Shown: one piece after another, positions 24,000-32,446 of the stretch
How the letters are laid out: each line of letters begins with the position of its first letter
Position numbering within the stretch: position 1 is the first letter of the stretch
DNA from: Acidimicrobiia bacterium
GTDB lineage: Bacteria; Actinomycetota; Acidimicrobiia; Spongiisociales; ZC4RG35
NCBI GenBank assembly: GCA_026002975.1
Contig: BPGJ01000016.1
Location: 1 to 42,441 of the forward strand
DNA: 42,441 nt
Direction: 5' to 3'
Program-made: the position numbers and the translations under genes
The notes under the pieces: generated by a model
What the model saw: the letters and a program-made list of their open reading frames with translations, nothing else
The model's database searches: none
Told to the model about the DNA's origin: nothing

Positions 24000-25978
24000 A
24001 CCGCCCTCCCAGCGTTGTCGCCCTCGCGAAAGGCGTGCATAGCCGAACGGGGAGCCACCACATCCCCGGCCAACACCACCTTGCTCGCCACCCGGCCGGC
24101 TACCGCCTCCAGGTCCAGGTTGGGTTCCCGGAGACCAGCGAGCACCAGGGCATCGGCCGGGAGGTCGGATTCCTGACGGGAAAATAGATGGCGGACCCTG
24201 ACCGAGCGCCCCGCCACCGCCTGCACCGTCGTCCAACCCAGCATGGTCACCCCCAGCTGGTGCAGGTGCTCGAGGTGACGGCGGATGTGGGTGAAGCCGA
24301 TGTTGGAACCGGGGGCGGCGAAGGGCGTAACCAGGGTGACGGCTGCTCCGCCAACTGCCAGGTATTCGGCGCAGAACGCCTGCTCCTGCATGCCGAGTTG
24401 GTCGTAGAGTACCACCTGTCGCCCGGCGAGGGAGGCCTGCATCGCTTCCTCTACCGACAAGATGGGAACGCTGTCGTCGCTCTTCCCCTGGAAAACGGGA
24501 GGGCCCACCCCGGTAGCCAGGATCACCGCCTCCGGTTGAAGGTCGGCTAGGAGATCGGAATCCACCTCGGTGCCAAGCCACAACTCCACTCCCAGCAGTT
24601 CCAGTTCACCGAGGATCCAGTCCACCGCCCCCAGCATCTGGGCGGGAGGACCGAGAGGAGCCACCAGCCGGAGCCGCCCCCCGGCCTCGGGAGCCCGATC
24701 GAACACGGTGACGCGGTGGCCGCGGCGGGCGGCGATCTCGGCTGCCTTCAGTCCGGCCGGGCCGGCTCCTACCACCATCACCCGTTTGGGGGTCTCGGCC
24801 GGCGCCAAAGGTGGCAGCCGCCATTCGCGACCCACATCCGGGTTGTGGAAGCAGGTGATGGGTAGGCTGCGCTCCATCCGGTCGACGCACCCGACGTTGG
24901 CCCCCACGCAGGGCCGGATGCGGTGGACCGCCCCTTGGCGTACCTTCTCCACGAGGTCGGGGTCGGCGATCTGGGCCCGGGTCAATGCCACCAGGTCGCA
25001 TACCCCGTCGGCTAGTGCCTGCTCGGCGTGGGCGGGAGTGAGGATCTTGCCCACGGCCACAACTGGCACCCCGGCTGCCACTTCCCGCAGGCCGGCGGTG
25101 AGGGGGAGGAACTCCCCCGGTTCGCCGTAGTAGTCGGCGATCGCCCGGGCGTAGTGGGCGGAACGCGCCCCTTCCGAGTGGTTGAGGTAGTCGATCAACC
25201 CGCTCTCGCAGATCCGGGCCGCTACTGCCCGCAGCCCGTCCGCCCCCAACCCGCCCGCAGCCGGGGGGATCCAGTCCTCGGCGGAGATGCGGAGGCCCAC
25301 CACTGCCTGCCTGCCCACCGCCTCCCGCACCCTACCGACCACCTCCATCAGGAAAGCCAGCGGCTGGCCGAAGCGGTCGCGGCGGCGGTTGGCCCACGGG
25401 CTGAACGACTGCTGCAGTAGGTAGCCGTGGGCGGCGTGCAGCTCCACCCCGTCCAGCCCGCCTTCCACCGCCACCTGGGCGGCTACGACGAAGGCATCGA
25501 TCACTTCCTCCACCTCCTCGGCGGTCATGGCATGGGCGACCTCCCAGCCGGAGGGGGAAAGGAGGGAGGAGAAACCCCAGAGGGGGGTGAGATCGTCGTT
25601 TCCGTCGGAACGGAACTGGGCTCCGAAGTGGACGAGCTGCACCAGCACCCGGGCGCCATGGGAGTGGATGGCGGCCGTCATTCGCCGAAACTTGGCGACC
25701 AGGTCCGCCCTCTCCCACATGTAGTGACCCTGGGTCTGGCTGGACGGGTGCACCTGGCAGGCTTGAAGGATGATGAGCCCGCATCCCCCCCTGGCCCGCC
25801 GCTCCTGGTAGGCGAGATACTGGGCGTCGGACACCCCGGGCCGGTAGTAGTCCAGGAACGCACCGTGGGCGGTGGAGACCACCCGGTTGGGAACGGTGAC
25901 CGGGCCCACCTGCAGGGGCGACAGCAGGCGGGGGAAGTCGGCTGGTCTGCCGCTCTCAACCGGCCCGTTCGTAGCCAT
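23996..25978 (-). CDS. 2,4-dienoyl-CoA reductase-like flavoprotein, altered Fe-S motif
   Basis: OYE/FadH-type protein of 660 residues. The barrel has LLSPLQVGPVTVPNRVVSTA, VELHAAHGYLLQQSFSPWAN and RRRDRFGQPLAFLMEVV. The iron-sulfur region reads CVGANVGCVDR, then Cys after a further run. In FadH spacing (C-x2-C-x3-C-x11-C) the second Cys is Ala, leaving three. The C-terminal half has VMVVGAGPAGLKAAEIAARR and a second nucleotide fold lacking a clean GxGxxG. Compared with the copy at 2033-3943 it is more diverged and may have lost or altered its cluster. ATG 25978 overlaps the TetR gene by 23 bases. Confidence 0.85.
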   Translation of the reverse strand: MATNGPVESGRPADFPRLLSPLQVGPVTVPNRVVSTAHGAFLDYYRPGVSDAQYLAYQERRARGGCGLIILQACQVHPSSQTQGHYMWERADLVAKFRRMTAAIHSHGARVLVQLVHFGAQFRSDGNDDLTPLWGFSSLLSPSGWEVAHAMTAEEVEEVIDAFVVAAQVAVEGGLDGVELHAAHGYLLQQSFSPWANRRRDRFGQPLAFLMEVVGRVREAVGRQAVVGLRISAEDWIPPAAGGLGADGLRAVAARICESGLIDYLNHSEGARSAHYARAIADYYGEPGEFLPLTAGLREVAAGVPVVAVGKILTPAHAEQALADGVCDLVALTRAQIADPDLVEKVRQGAVHRIRPCVGANVGCVDRMERSLPITCFHNPDVGREWRLPPLAPAETPKRVMVVGAGPAGLKAAEIAARRGHRVTVFDRAPEAGGRLRLVAPLGPPAQMLGAVDWILGELELLGVELWLGTEVDSDLLADLQPEAVILATGVGPPVFQGKSDDSVPILSVEEAMQASLAGRQVVLYDQLGMQEQAFCAEYLAVGGAAVTLVTPFAAPGSNIGFTHIRRHLEHLHQLGVTMLGWTTVQAVAGRSVRVRHLFSRQESDLPADALVLAGLREPNLDLEAVAGRVASKVVLAGDVVAPRSAMHAFREGDNAGRAV

Positions 25979-26546
25979 GGCGAAGCAGGTTGACGATCAT
26001 GTCTGCCACGTCATCCACCCGGTAGGCGCCTCCCGGCCGGTACCAGCGATAGGCCCAGTTGCAGGCCGCCAGCAGGCTGCCCACCGCCACCCGCGGGTCG
26101 ATGTCCACGAAGACACCTGCTTTCACGCCCTCCCGGTAGATCTCCCGCACCTCCTCCTCGTAGCGACGGTCCTGCTGGTTGATCAGGGCCGCCTTGTCGG
26201 CGGGAAGGGCGGCCTGCTCCCGGGCGAAGACCAGGTTGGCCTCGACGTTCGCCAGCAGCCGCCGCATGTGCTCGCGGAGCACCTGCTCCAATTGCTGGGA
26301 GGGGGAGCCGCCCTGGGCCCGGATGGCCCTAATCTGGGCCAGCCCCTCTTGAACGATCCGGTCGTGGATGTGGAAGAGGATCTCGTCTTTCGACTTGAAG
26401 TAGTAGTAGATGGCTGGCTTAGTAAAACCTATCTCCTCGGCGATGTCTTCCAGGCTGGTGGCGGCGTATCCCCGCTCCGAGAAGAGACGCGTGGCGACCT
26501 CGAGGATCTGGTTCCTCCGGTCGCTGGCCTTGCTCGAAGTCATCAC
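25956..26546 (-). CDS. TetR-family regulator (TetR 2)
   Basis: Repressor of 196 residues. The helix-turn-helix is RRNQILEVATRLFSERGYAA, then LEDIAEEIGFTKPAIYYYF with recognition helix FTKPAIYYYF, different from TetR 1. The ligand domain ends AACNWAYRWYRPGGAYRVDD, again a KstR2-like C-terminus. GTG at 26546 or ATG at 26543 overlaps the stop of the enoyl-CoA hydratase. Its operon is led by site E at 27316, so autoregulation is plausible. Confidence 0.9.
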   Translation of the reverse strand: MMTSSKASDRRNQILEVATRLFSERGYAATSLEDIAEEIGFTKPAIYYYFKSKDEILFHIHDRIVQEGLAQIRAIRAQGGSPSQQLEQVLREHMRRLLANVEANLVFAREQAALPADKAALINQQDRRYEEEVREIYREGVKAGVFVDIDPRVAVGSLLAACNWAYRWYRPGGAYRVDDVADMIVNLLRHGYERAG

Positions 26547-27307
26547 TCGCCCCGAAAACGGGCCGGTCGCCGTTCTACAAAGGCCGCTACCCCTTCCTTG
26601 GCATCGGCGGTCCCGTGCAGGAAGGCGATTGCCTCGGCCGAGTGGTCGTACCCCTCCTCGCTGCCTCGATTGAGGAGCCGTTTGGCGGCTCGGACCGCCA
26701 GGGGCGCCTTGTCGGCGATGGCGGCCGCCAGGGTCATCGCCTCGGTCAGATGCTGGCCCGGGCCGACCAGCCGGTTCACCAGTCCGGCGGCGCGGGCTGT
26801 GGCGGCGTCGACGCGCTGTCCCAGGAACACCATCTCCTTGAGGAAATGCAGGCTGACGTGGGCTTTGCCGCGCACTGCGGCGAGGCCCGGGTATAGGCCG
26901 ACGCCCACCTCCGGTGTCCCGAACACGGCAGTCTCGTCCGCCACCACCAGGTCGCAGACCATCGTCAGCTCGCAGCCACCCCCCAGGGCGTAGCCGTGAA
27001 CCGCGGCTATCACCGGCTGCGGGAGTTCCTCCACCGCCCGCAGCGTCTCAAGGCACTCGACGGCGAAAGCCCTGCGGGCCGCAGGACTCGCCAGCTGGCC
27101 GAAGCTCTCGATGTCCCCCCCCACCGAGAAGCAGGGACCGTTGCCCGTCACCACCACTGCCCGTATGGCGGGGTCGGCCGCTACCCGGGAGAGAATCTCG
27201 CGCAGGCCGGACCAGAAGCCACGGGACATGGCGTTGAGCTTCTCGGGTCGATTGAGGGTTATGGTCCCCACCGGACCATCGACTGCGAACAACAGCTCTT
27301 GACCCAT
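26543..27307 (-). CDS. Enoyl-CoA hydratase/isomerase (crotonase family)
   Basis: Crotonase-fold protein of 254 residues. It has FSVGGDIESFGQ, HGYALGGGCELTMVCDLVVA with a catalytic-type Glu, and FGTPEVGVGLYPGLAAVRGK with the second. It resembles the gene at 14166-14963 more than that at 18511-19260 in this region. ATG 27307 begins GQELLFAVDGPVGTITLNRP; the frame runs upstream through the operator, so longer starts are rejected. Operator site E ends 8 bases before the ATG. Confidence 0.9.
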   Translation of the reverse strand: MGQELLFAVDGPVGTITLNRPEKLNAMSRGFWSGLREILSRVAADPAIRAVVVTGNGPCFSVGGDIESFGQLASPAARRAFAVECLETLRAVEELPQPVIAAVHGYALGGGCELTMVCDLVVADETAVFGTPEVGVGLYPGLAAVRGKAHVSLHFLKEMVFLGQRVDAATARAAGLVNRLVGPGQHLTEAMTLAAAIADKAPLAVRAAKRLLNRGSEEGYDHSAEAIAFLHGTADAKEGVAAFVERRPARFRGE

Positions 27308-27315
27308 CCGCAATT

Positions 27316-27331
27316 TACCTACCGGTAAGTA
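27316..27331. promoter_or_regulatory. Predicted TetR operator, site E
   Basis: TACCTACCGGTAAGTA, nearly a perfect palindrome. It lies between divergent starts: 8 bases from ATG 27307 (minus) and 20 bases from ATG 27352 (plus). A single bound repressor would cover both promoters. Confidence 0.72.
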
Positions 27332-27351
27332 GGATATCATCTCGGTCGGTG

Positions 27352-28015
27352 ATGTCCCCCTATCTGCGAAGCACCCGCTACCTGGACTGGGAGCACCCGC
27401 TGGTGTCGGGGTTCGTGGCCGAGACCACCGCCGGGGTGGCGGATCCCCGGGAGAAGGCGGTACGCCTCTACCGGCGGGTGAGGGACGAGATCCGCTACGA
27501 ACCTTACCGGGTGTCGCTGGACGACGAGGCCATGACCGCCTCCGCCACTCTGGCCCGGGGCGACGGGTTCTGCGTGGCGAAGGCGGTGCTGCTGGCGGCG
27601 GTCGGGAGGGCCGCCGGGATACATACCCGCCTGGGGTTCGCCGACGTCCGCAACCATCTCGCCACCGACAAGCTTCTCCGTGCCTTGGGGACCGACCTCT
27701 TCGTGTGGCATGGGTACACAGAGTTATGGCTGGAGGGCCGATGGGTGAAGGCGACTCCGGCGTTCAACCTCAGCCTCTGCGAGAAGTTCGGGGTGCGGCC
27801 CCTCGAGTTTGATGGGTTGACCGATTCCCTCTTCCACCCCTACGACCGGTGGGGACGCCTCCACATGGAATACGTCCGCCCCCCGAGGGACCTATCCCGA
27901 TCTCCCCCTCGCCCGGCTACGCCGCGAGTACCGCCGCTACTACCCCGCCTGGACCATGGCGATCGAGGGGGACTTCGCCCAGGACGCTGCCCCGAAACAG
28001 CAGGAGGGATCGTGA
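27352..28015 (+). CDS. Transglutaminase-like cysteine protein, one frame break
   Basis: Transglutaminase-core protein of about 220 residues. Cys74 lies in GDGFCVAKAVLLAAVGRAAG and His120 in VWHGYTELWLEGRWV. The third position reads KATPAFN in place of the usual Asp, a variant that may be normal in this subfamily. A frame break at the C6 run (27879-27884) interrupts the tail. Dropping one C restores GTYPDLPLARLRREYRRYYP and runs to TGA at 28013, which overlaps the next GTG (GTGA). The substrate is unknown: the fold can hydrolyse amides or act as a transferase. Control from site E ties it to CoA-ester catabolism. Confidence 0.77.
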
Positions 28016-29113
28016 GACGGGCGTTGGTGGTCGGTGGTACCGGTCCGTCCGGTCCACCCCTGGTGGATGGCCTGCTCCAGCGCGGCTACGAGGTGACCAT
28101 ATTCCACACCGGCAGCCACGAGGTAGCCGAACTGGCCCCAGTCACCCACCTGCACGGCGACCCCTTCTCCGAGGAGGGGATTAGGGCGGCTCTGGAAGGG
28201 CTCACCTTCGACCTGGTAATCGCCACGTACGGTCGCATCCGGCATCTTGCCTCCCTGCTCGCGGGACGCACCGGGCAGTTCATATCCGTGAGCGGGACCC
28301 CCGTGTACCGCGGCTTCGTCACCAAGGAAGCGCTCTTCCCGACCGGGCTTCCAGTCGGGATAAGGGAGGACTTCCCGCTGGTTCCCCGGGAAGGGATCCC
28401 CGGAGAGACGTACGGGTCAGCGGCCGTTAGGAGGACCGAGGACGCCGTCTTCGAGGTTCACACTGCGGGCGGTTTCTCCGCCTCCGTCTTCCGCTACCCC
28501 CTCCATTTACGGGCCGCGCAACCCCCACCACTGGGAGTGGTCCACCATCAAGCGGGTGCTCGACCGACGGCCGGTTATCTTCCTTCCCGACGGGGGACTC
28601 CCGGTGCACTCCCGTCTCTCGGCCTGGAACGCCGCCGCTGCCCTGCTGGCCGCCGTCGACCGTCCGGACGAGGCGGCCGGGCGCGCCTTCAACTGCGCCG
28701 ACTCGGACCAATACTCGCTCCGACAGTGGGTGGAGATGACCATGGAGCTGGCCGGAGGGGAGCTGGAGATCGTTGGGGTTCCCGGCGATCTCCCCTCGCC
28801 GGCCTGGGCCACTATGGTCTTCCACTACTCGGGAAGCCCTCACGTGATCGTCGACACCACCTCCATTCGGCAGCTGCTCGGCTACCGAGATGCCGTACCG
28901 GCGCGCGAGGGCCTCGCCCGCACCGTGCGTTGGATCATCGAGCATCGCCATGAGGCCCACACGTGGTCGGTGCTGGACCCCTTCGACTACGCAGCGGAGG
29001 ATGCGTTTCTGGCTGCCTGGCGGCAGGCCCATGAACGGCTCACCCAGCTGGGGGCGCCGTGGGCCAACCTCTCCATGCCGCTGCCGCAAACCGCTAAGGG
29101 CAAGCCTGCCTGA
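28012..29113 (+). CDS. NAD(P)-dependent epimerase/reductase-like protein, one frame break
   Basis: Rossmann-fold protein of about 366 residues, extended-SDR type. The N-terminus VGGTGPSGPPLVDGLLQRGY is the dinucleotide loop. ISVSGTPVYRGF and ETYGSAAVRRTEDAV follow; the latter has a YxxxR in place of YxxxK. The frame breaks at the C5 run (28497-28501): removing one C gives FRYPSIYGPRNPHHWEWS and continues as LDRRPVIFLPDGGLPVHSRL to the stop. The gene overlaps the transglutaminase-like gene (GTGA) and ends 3 bases before a convergent LLM gene. A role in modifying a hydroxy or keto intermediate is inference. Confidence 0.78.
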
Positions 29114-29116
29114 ACC

Positions 29117-30133
29117 TCAAACGCGCCCGATCACCTCGGAACCGAACCGGGCGATGGCGGTGAGGGTCTCCCGGTGCGAGGGCCCACCGGGATGCCGAAG
29201 ACGCACAGCGATGTGCTCGGCACCCGTCAACCTCACCCATTCCTTCACCTGCTCGCGCACCTCGTCTCCCGAGCCGTACAGGAAACGCCCCGGCGCCAGT
29301 CTCTCCAGGGTGAAAGCCGAGCGGTCGGCCACCTCGTCGAGCCACGGTTCGAACACCTTCCGATAGACCCCCACGTTGTAGTAGAGGCGGTGAACCTTGA
29401 GGGCATGGGGCGCCCAGATCCTCTCGCATTCCTGGCGGGAGTCGGCGATGAACGCCTCCCGGAACAGTGCCACCCGTCCCTGCTTCCCGGCCTCGGCCGC
29501 CACCCGTCGATAACGTTCGGCGATCCGGGCGATGGTCTGTACGTCCCGCTGGGGGTCGCTGATGAACACGTGGGCCCGCCGGCCGGCTCGCTCCAGTCCG
29601 GCACGGGCATGGGCCCCCATCCAGATTTCCGGCCCGCCTTGGGTGAAGCTCCCGGGGGTGGTCTGGCCTTCGAGCTGGAAGTGGATGCCGCGGTACTGGA
29701 ACGGCTCACCGGCGAAGCAGGCGGCGATGATGTCGAGCATCTCCTCCAGGATGGCCCCCCGCGCTGTCCGGTCGACGCCGAAGAGAGCGAAGTCGGGAGG
29801 CTGATGTCCGATCCCGATCCCGAGGATCACCCGCCCCGCCGAGATCCAGTCGAGCATCATCACGTCTTCGGCCAGTCTCACTGGGTGGTGGAGCGGTCCG
29901 GCGAGGACCGCTGCCCCGAACTTGATCCGGGTGGTCGCCTGGAGGATGGCTGCCCCCAGCAGGTAGGGGGACACCAAGGCTCCTCCCCGGGCCTGATGGA
30001 ACTCGGTGAGGAAGACGTGGCTGAATCCCGCTCGTTCGGCCGCCACCACTTCTTCGATCAGCTCCTCCCAGAGCTGGGTCAACGAAATCCCCTGCGCCTG
30101 GATGGGAAGGACCAGACCAAAGGAGGTGGTCAT
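29117..30133 (-). CDS. LLM-class (luciferase-like) oxidoreductase, F420- or FMN-dependent
   Basis: TIM-barrel oxidoreductase of 338 residues. It starts FGLVLPIQAQGISLTQLWEE and has [57 protein letters not shown] and GPEIWMGAHARAGLERAGRR. This is the bacterial-luciferase-like superfamily; F420 or reduced FMN use cannot be settled by eye. ATG 30133 overlaps the stop of the next LLM gene by 4 bases (ATGA). It is the last gene of the operon beginning at 35927. Confidence 0.88.
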   Translation of the reverse strand: MTTSFGLVLPIQAQGISLTQLWEELIEEVVAAERAGFSHVFLTEFHQARGGALVSPYLLGAAILQATTRIKFGAAVLAGPLHHPVRLAEDVMMLDWISAGRVILGIGIGHQPPDFALFGVDRTARGAILEEMLDIIAACFAGEPFQYRGIHFQLEGQTTPGSFTQGGPEIWMGAHARAGLERAGRRAHVFISDPQRDVQTIARIAERYRRVAAEAGKQGRVALFREAFIADSRQECERIWAPHALKVHRLYYNVGVYRKVFEPWLDEVADRSAFTLERLAPGRFLYGSGDEVREQVKEWVRLTGAEHIAVRLRHPGGPSHRETLTAIARFGSEVIGRV

Positions 30134-31023
30134 GCGCCCCCCAGGTCTGCCGCGATGCCGAGCCAGCCCGCGAGGGCCTCTAGACGACGAACGTATCGCT
30201 TCGGCTCGGAGTCGACCATCGACAGCACCACCTCGTCCACCCGGGGATGGAGTGCAGCGCGGACACGTTCCACCACCGCCGCGGCAGGCCCATCGGGATC
30301 GAAACGGGAGAGGTGTATTCGCAGCGAAACCGTGAATCCCTCCGGGATCTCGCCGCCGGCCTCGGCCGCCAACGCCCTGACCAGGGCGGGCACTTCCGAT
30401 GGATGCTGGGGGGTGCCCTGCCATCCGTGGCCCAACGACAGCGCCCGCCGCATCGCCACCCGACTGTGCCCCCCCACTATGAGCGGGTACGGCTGGCGCA
30501 GCGGTCTGGGCTCCATGCCCACCGCCCCTCCCGGCAGGTGAAGAGGGTGAGCGGCGAAGGCCGCCGTGAGGATCCTCAGGGTGTGGTCGGTGAGCTGGCC
30601 TCTCCGGGCGAACGGGACCCCCAGAGCCTGGAACTCCTCGGCCAGCCATCCCGACCCTATCACCATCCGGGTCCTTCCCCCCGCCAAGCAGTCGAGGGTG
30701 CCGATGAGCTTGGCGGTCACCAGGGGCGGCCGGTAGGGCGCGACCAGGGCACCTATCCCGATCTCGGGGCGCGAGGTGACCCCGGCCAGCCACGCGGCGA
30801 CGGCGAGGGGGTCGAAGAACGGTTGCGCCGAATCGAGGCCGATCACCCCGTCGTCCCGGTAGGGATATGGGGTCTTCCAGGACACGGGGACCACCACATG
30901 GTCCGACAGCCACAGCGACCGGAACCCGAGGGATTCGGCCGCCTGTGCCACCTCGGCCATGAACTGGGGAGTGGCGATCGGCCCGAAGTGGGGGAGGTGG
31001 AGTCCGTAGGCAGGCGAGCTCAT
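30130..31023 (-). CDS. LLM-class F420-dependent oxidoreductase
   Basis: Luciferase-like oxidoreductase of 297 residues. YGLHLPHFGPIATPQFMAEV, FRSLWLSDHVVVPVSWKTPY, LDCLAGGRTRMVIGSGWLAE and FARRGQLTDHTLRIL are typical of the F420-dependent actinobacterial subgroup. Its chain ends in a tail shared with no neighbour. ATG 31023 overlaps the stop of the DUF6285-like gene by 4 bases. Confidence 0.88.
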   Translation of the reverse strand: MSSPAYGLHLPHFGPIATPQFMAEVAQAAESLGFRSLWLSDHVVVPVSWKTPYPYRDDGVIGLDSAQPFFDPLAVAAWLAGVTSRPEIGIGALVAPYRPPLVTAKLIGTLDCLAGGRTRMVIGSGWLAEEFQALGVPFARRGQLTDHTLRILTAAFAAHPLHLPGGAVGMEPRPLRQPYPLIVGGHSRVAMRRALSLGHGWQGTPQHPSEVPALVRALAAEAGGEIPEGFTVSLRIHLSRFDPDGPAAAVVERVRAALHPRVDEVVLSMVDSEPKRYVRRLEALAGWLGIAADLGGA

Positions 31024-31409
31024 CGGTACATCCCCGTGCGCAGCAGCCTCAGTTCCCCCTCCAGGTGCGCCAGGAGGGCCTGCTTGATCGGCTCGTCCGG
31101 GTCACCGTTCGCCGCCGCCTGTGCCAGCGCGACGAGGAAGCGACGATGGGTCTCAGCGAGGTCGGGCGACACCGCTGGGGGCTCGAGGCCGGCAGCCGCC
31201 AACGCCTCGCCCACCAATTCCACCAGACCTTCCACCAGGTCCCGCCTCCACTCCACCCGGGTAGCGAGGTTGGCGAGGATCTCGATCGCGGCGCCCACCT
31301 GGCTGCGAGCGTATGGGTCGGTCAGGTGGGGAAGCACCGCCTCCCGCAGGGAAGCCGCCAGGCCGTCGAACAGTCGCTCCAGGCTGTTGTGCACGCCTAC
31401 CCCCGCCAT
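31020..31409 (-). CDS. DUF6285-like helical protein
   Basis: Small helical protein of 124-129 residues: LERLFDGLAASLREAVLPHL, YARSQVGAAIEILANLATRV and AETHRRFLVALAQAAANG. It resembles the C-terminal domain of the kinase at 20971-22350, and here stands directly behind a free-standing APH kinase gene. ATG 31409 overlaps the kinase stop by 13 bases; GTG 31394 would not overlap. The fused arrangement elsewhere suggests that this protein binds the kinase. Confidence 0.72.
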   Translation of the reverse strand: MAGVGVHNSLERLFDGLAASLREAVLPHLTDPYARSQVGAAIEILANLATRVEWRRDLVEGLVELVGEALAAAGLEPPAVSPDLAETHRRFLVALAQAAANGDPDEPIKQALLAHLEGELRLLRTGMYR

Positions 31410-32446
31410 CCCAGCTCGGTGACCAGCTGACGAAGGATGTAAAGGCTTTGGTGGCCCATAGCTGCCAGCCGTAGGTCGTTGGTTCGCCCATCCTCGAAGG
31501 CGCGGGAACCGCGCAGATGGGGCGCGGCTGCCCGCAGGTGACCGAAGAGCGTCCAGAATCGAAAGACCTCTTCGTGCACCTCGAGGCCTGTCAGCTCCCG
31601 GTAGCGACGGAGGAACTCGTCGCGGGGCAAGAGCTGGGAAACCAGAGGCGACCTTCCGCGAAACAGCGGCATCGCCGCCCATGCCAAGTCGAATACCACG
31701 TCACCGATGTGAGCCAGCTCCCAATCGAAGACGGCATTGATCTTGCCGTCGGGACCGAGCATGAAGTTGCCGATCCGGTAGTCGCCGTGCACCAAGCCTC
31801 CCCGTCCGCTGGTGGCGAGGTGGCGCCGGAGGAAGCCGATCAGGAAGCGCAGCAGGGGAACCTCCATTAGTCGGGACTCCTCGTAGAAGCTTTCCCAATG
31901 GTCTATCTGAGCACGGGCCGAGGCGTCGGTGTCGGTTTCGCCGGGAAGGAAGTGGAGGCCGGCCGCTACCGGGTCGACTTGGTGGATCAGGGCCAAGGTG
32001 GAGACGAAATCCTCGCCGATGGCCCGGCGCCGGGCCTCGTCGGGAAAGATGTCGGGGTCGTTGCCCCGCCATTGCACCGGGACCACCCCCTCCATCCGCT
32101 CCATGACGTAGAAGGGCATGCCGAGCACTGCGGGGTCGGTCTCCAACCAGTACAGGCGGGGGAGGGGAATCCGGGAGTGGGCGAGAAGCGCCTCGTGGAG
32201 CCGGTACTGCGTTTCGATGTCGTAGGGCGGCAGCAGGCCGTCCTCCGGCTGGCGGCGCACGGCGTAGCCCGCCGACCGCCAGCCACCCGCCTCCTGCCAG
32301 GTGACCGTGAGGGTGTAGGTCTGCCAGGAGAACCCCTCGGCATGACGACGGAGATCCGTCACTTCGACCTGTCCGACCCCCAGCCTCCGGGCGAACCAGG
32401 AAGCGAGGGACTCGCGCACCGCGTCGGCGGCAGCCGCTTTCATCAC
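31397..32446 (-). CDS. APH/ACAD10-like phosphotransferase
   Basis: Aminoglycoside-phosphotransferase-fold kinase of 349 residues. The catalytic loop is canonical, VHGDYRIGNFMLGPDGK, followed by the metal motif VFDWELAHIGDVVFDLAW. FYVMERMEGVVPVQWRG is the hinge region. This subgroup often sits beside acyl-CoA dehydrogenases; ACAD10/LvaA-type members phosphorylate 4-hydroxyacyl-CoA. GTG 32446 or ATG 32443 overlaps the stop of the DUF7064-like gene. Unlike the copy at 20971-22350, its C-terminal helical partner is a separate gene downstream. Confidence 0.87.
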   Translation of the reverse strand: MMKAAAADAVRESLASWFARRLGVGQVEVTDLRRHAEGFSWQTYTLTVTWQEAGGWRSAGYAVRRQPEDGLLPPYDIETQYRLHEALLAHSRIPLPRLYWLETDPAVLGMPFYVMERMEGVVPVQWRGNDPDIFPDEARRRAIGEDFVSTLALIHQVDPVAAGLHFLPGETDTDASARAQIDHWESFYEESRLMEVPLLRFLIGFLRRHLATSGRGGLVHGDYRIGNFMLGPDGKINAVFDWELAHIGDVVFDLAWAAMPLFRGRSPLVSQLLPRDEFLRRYRELTGLEVHEEVFRFWTLFGHLRAAAPHLRGSRAFEDGRTNDLRLAAMGHQSLYILRQLVTELGWRG

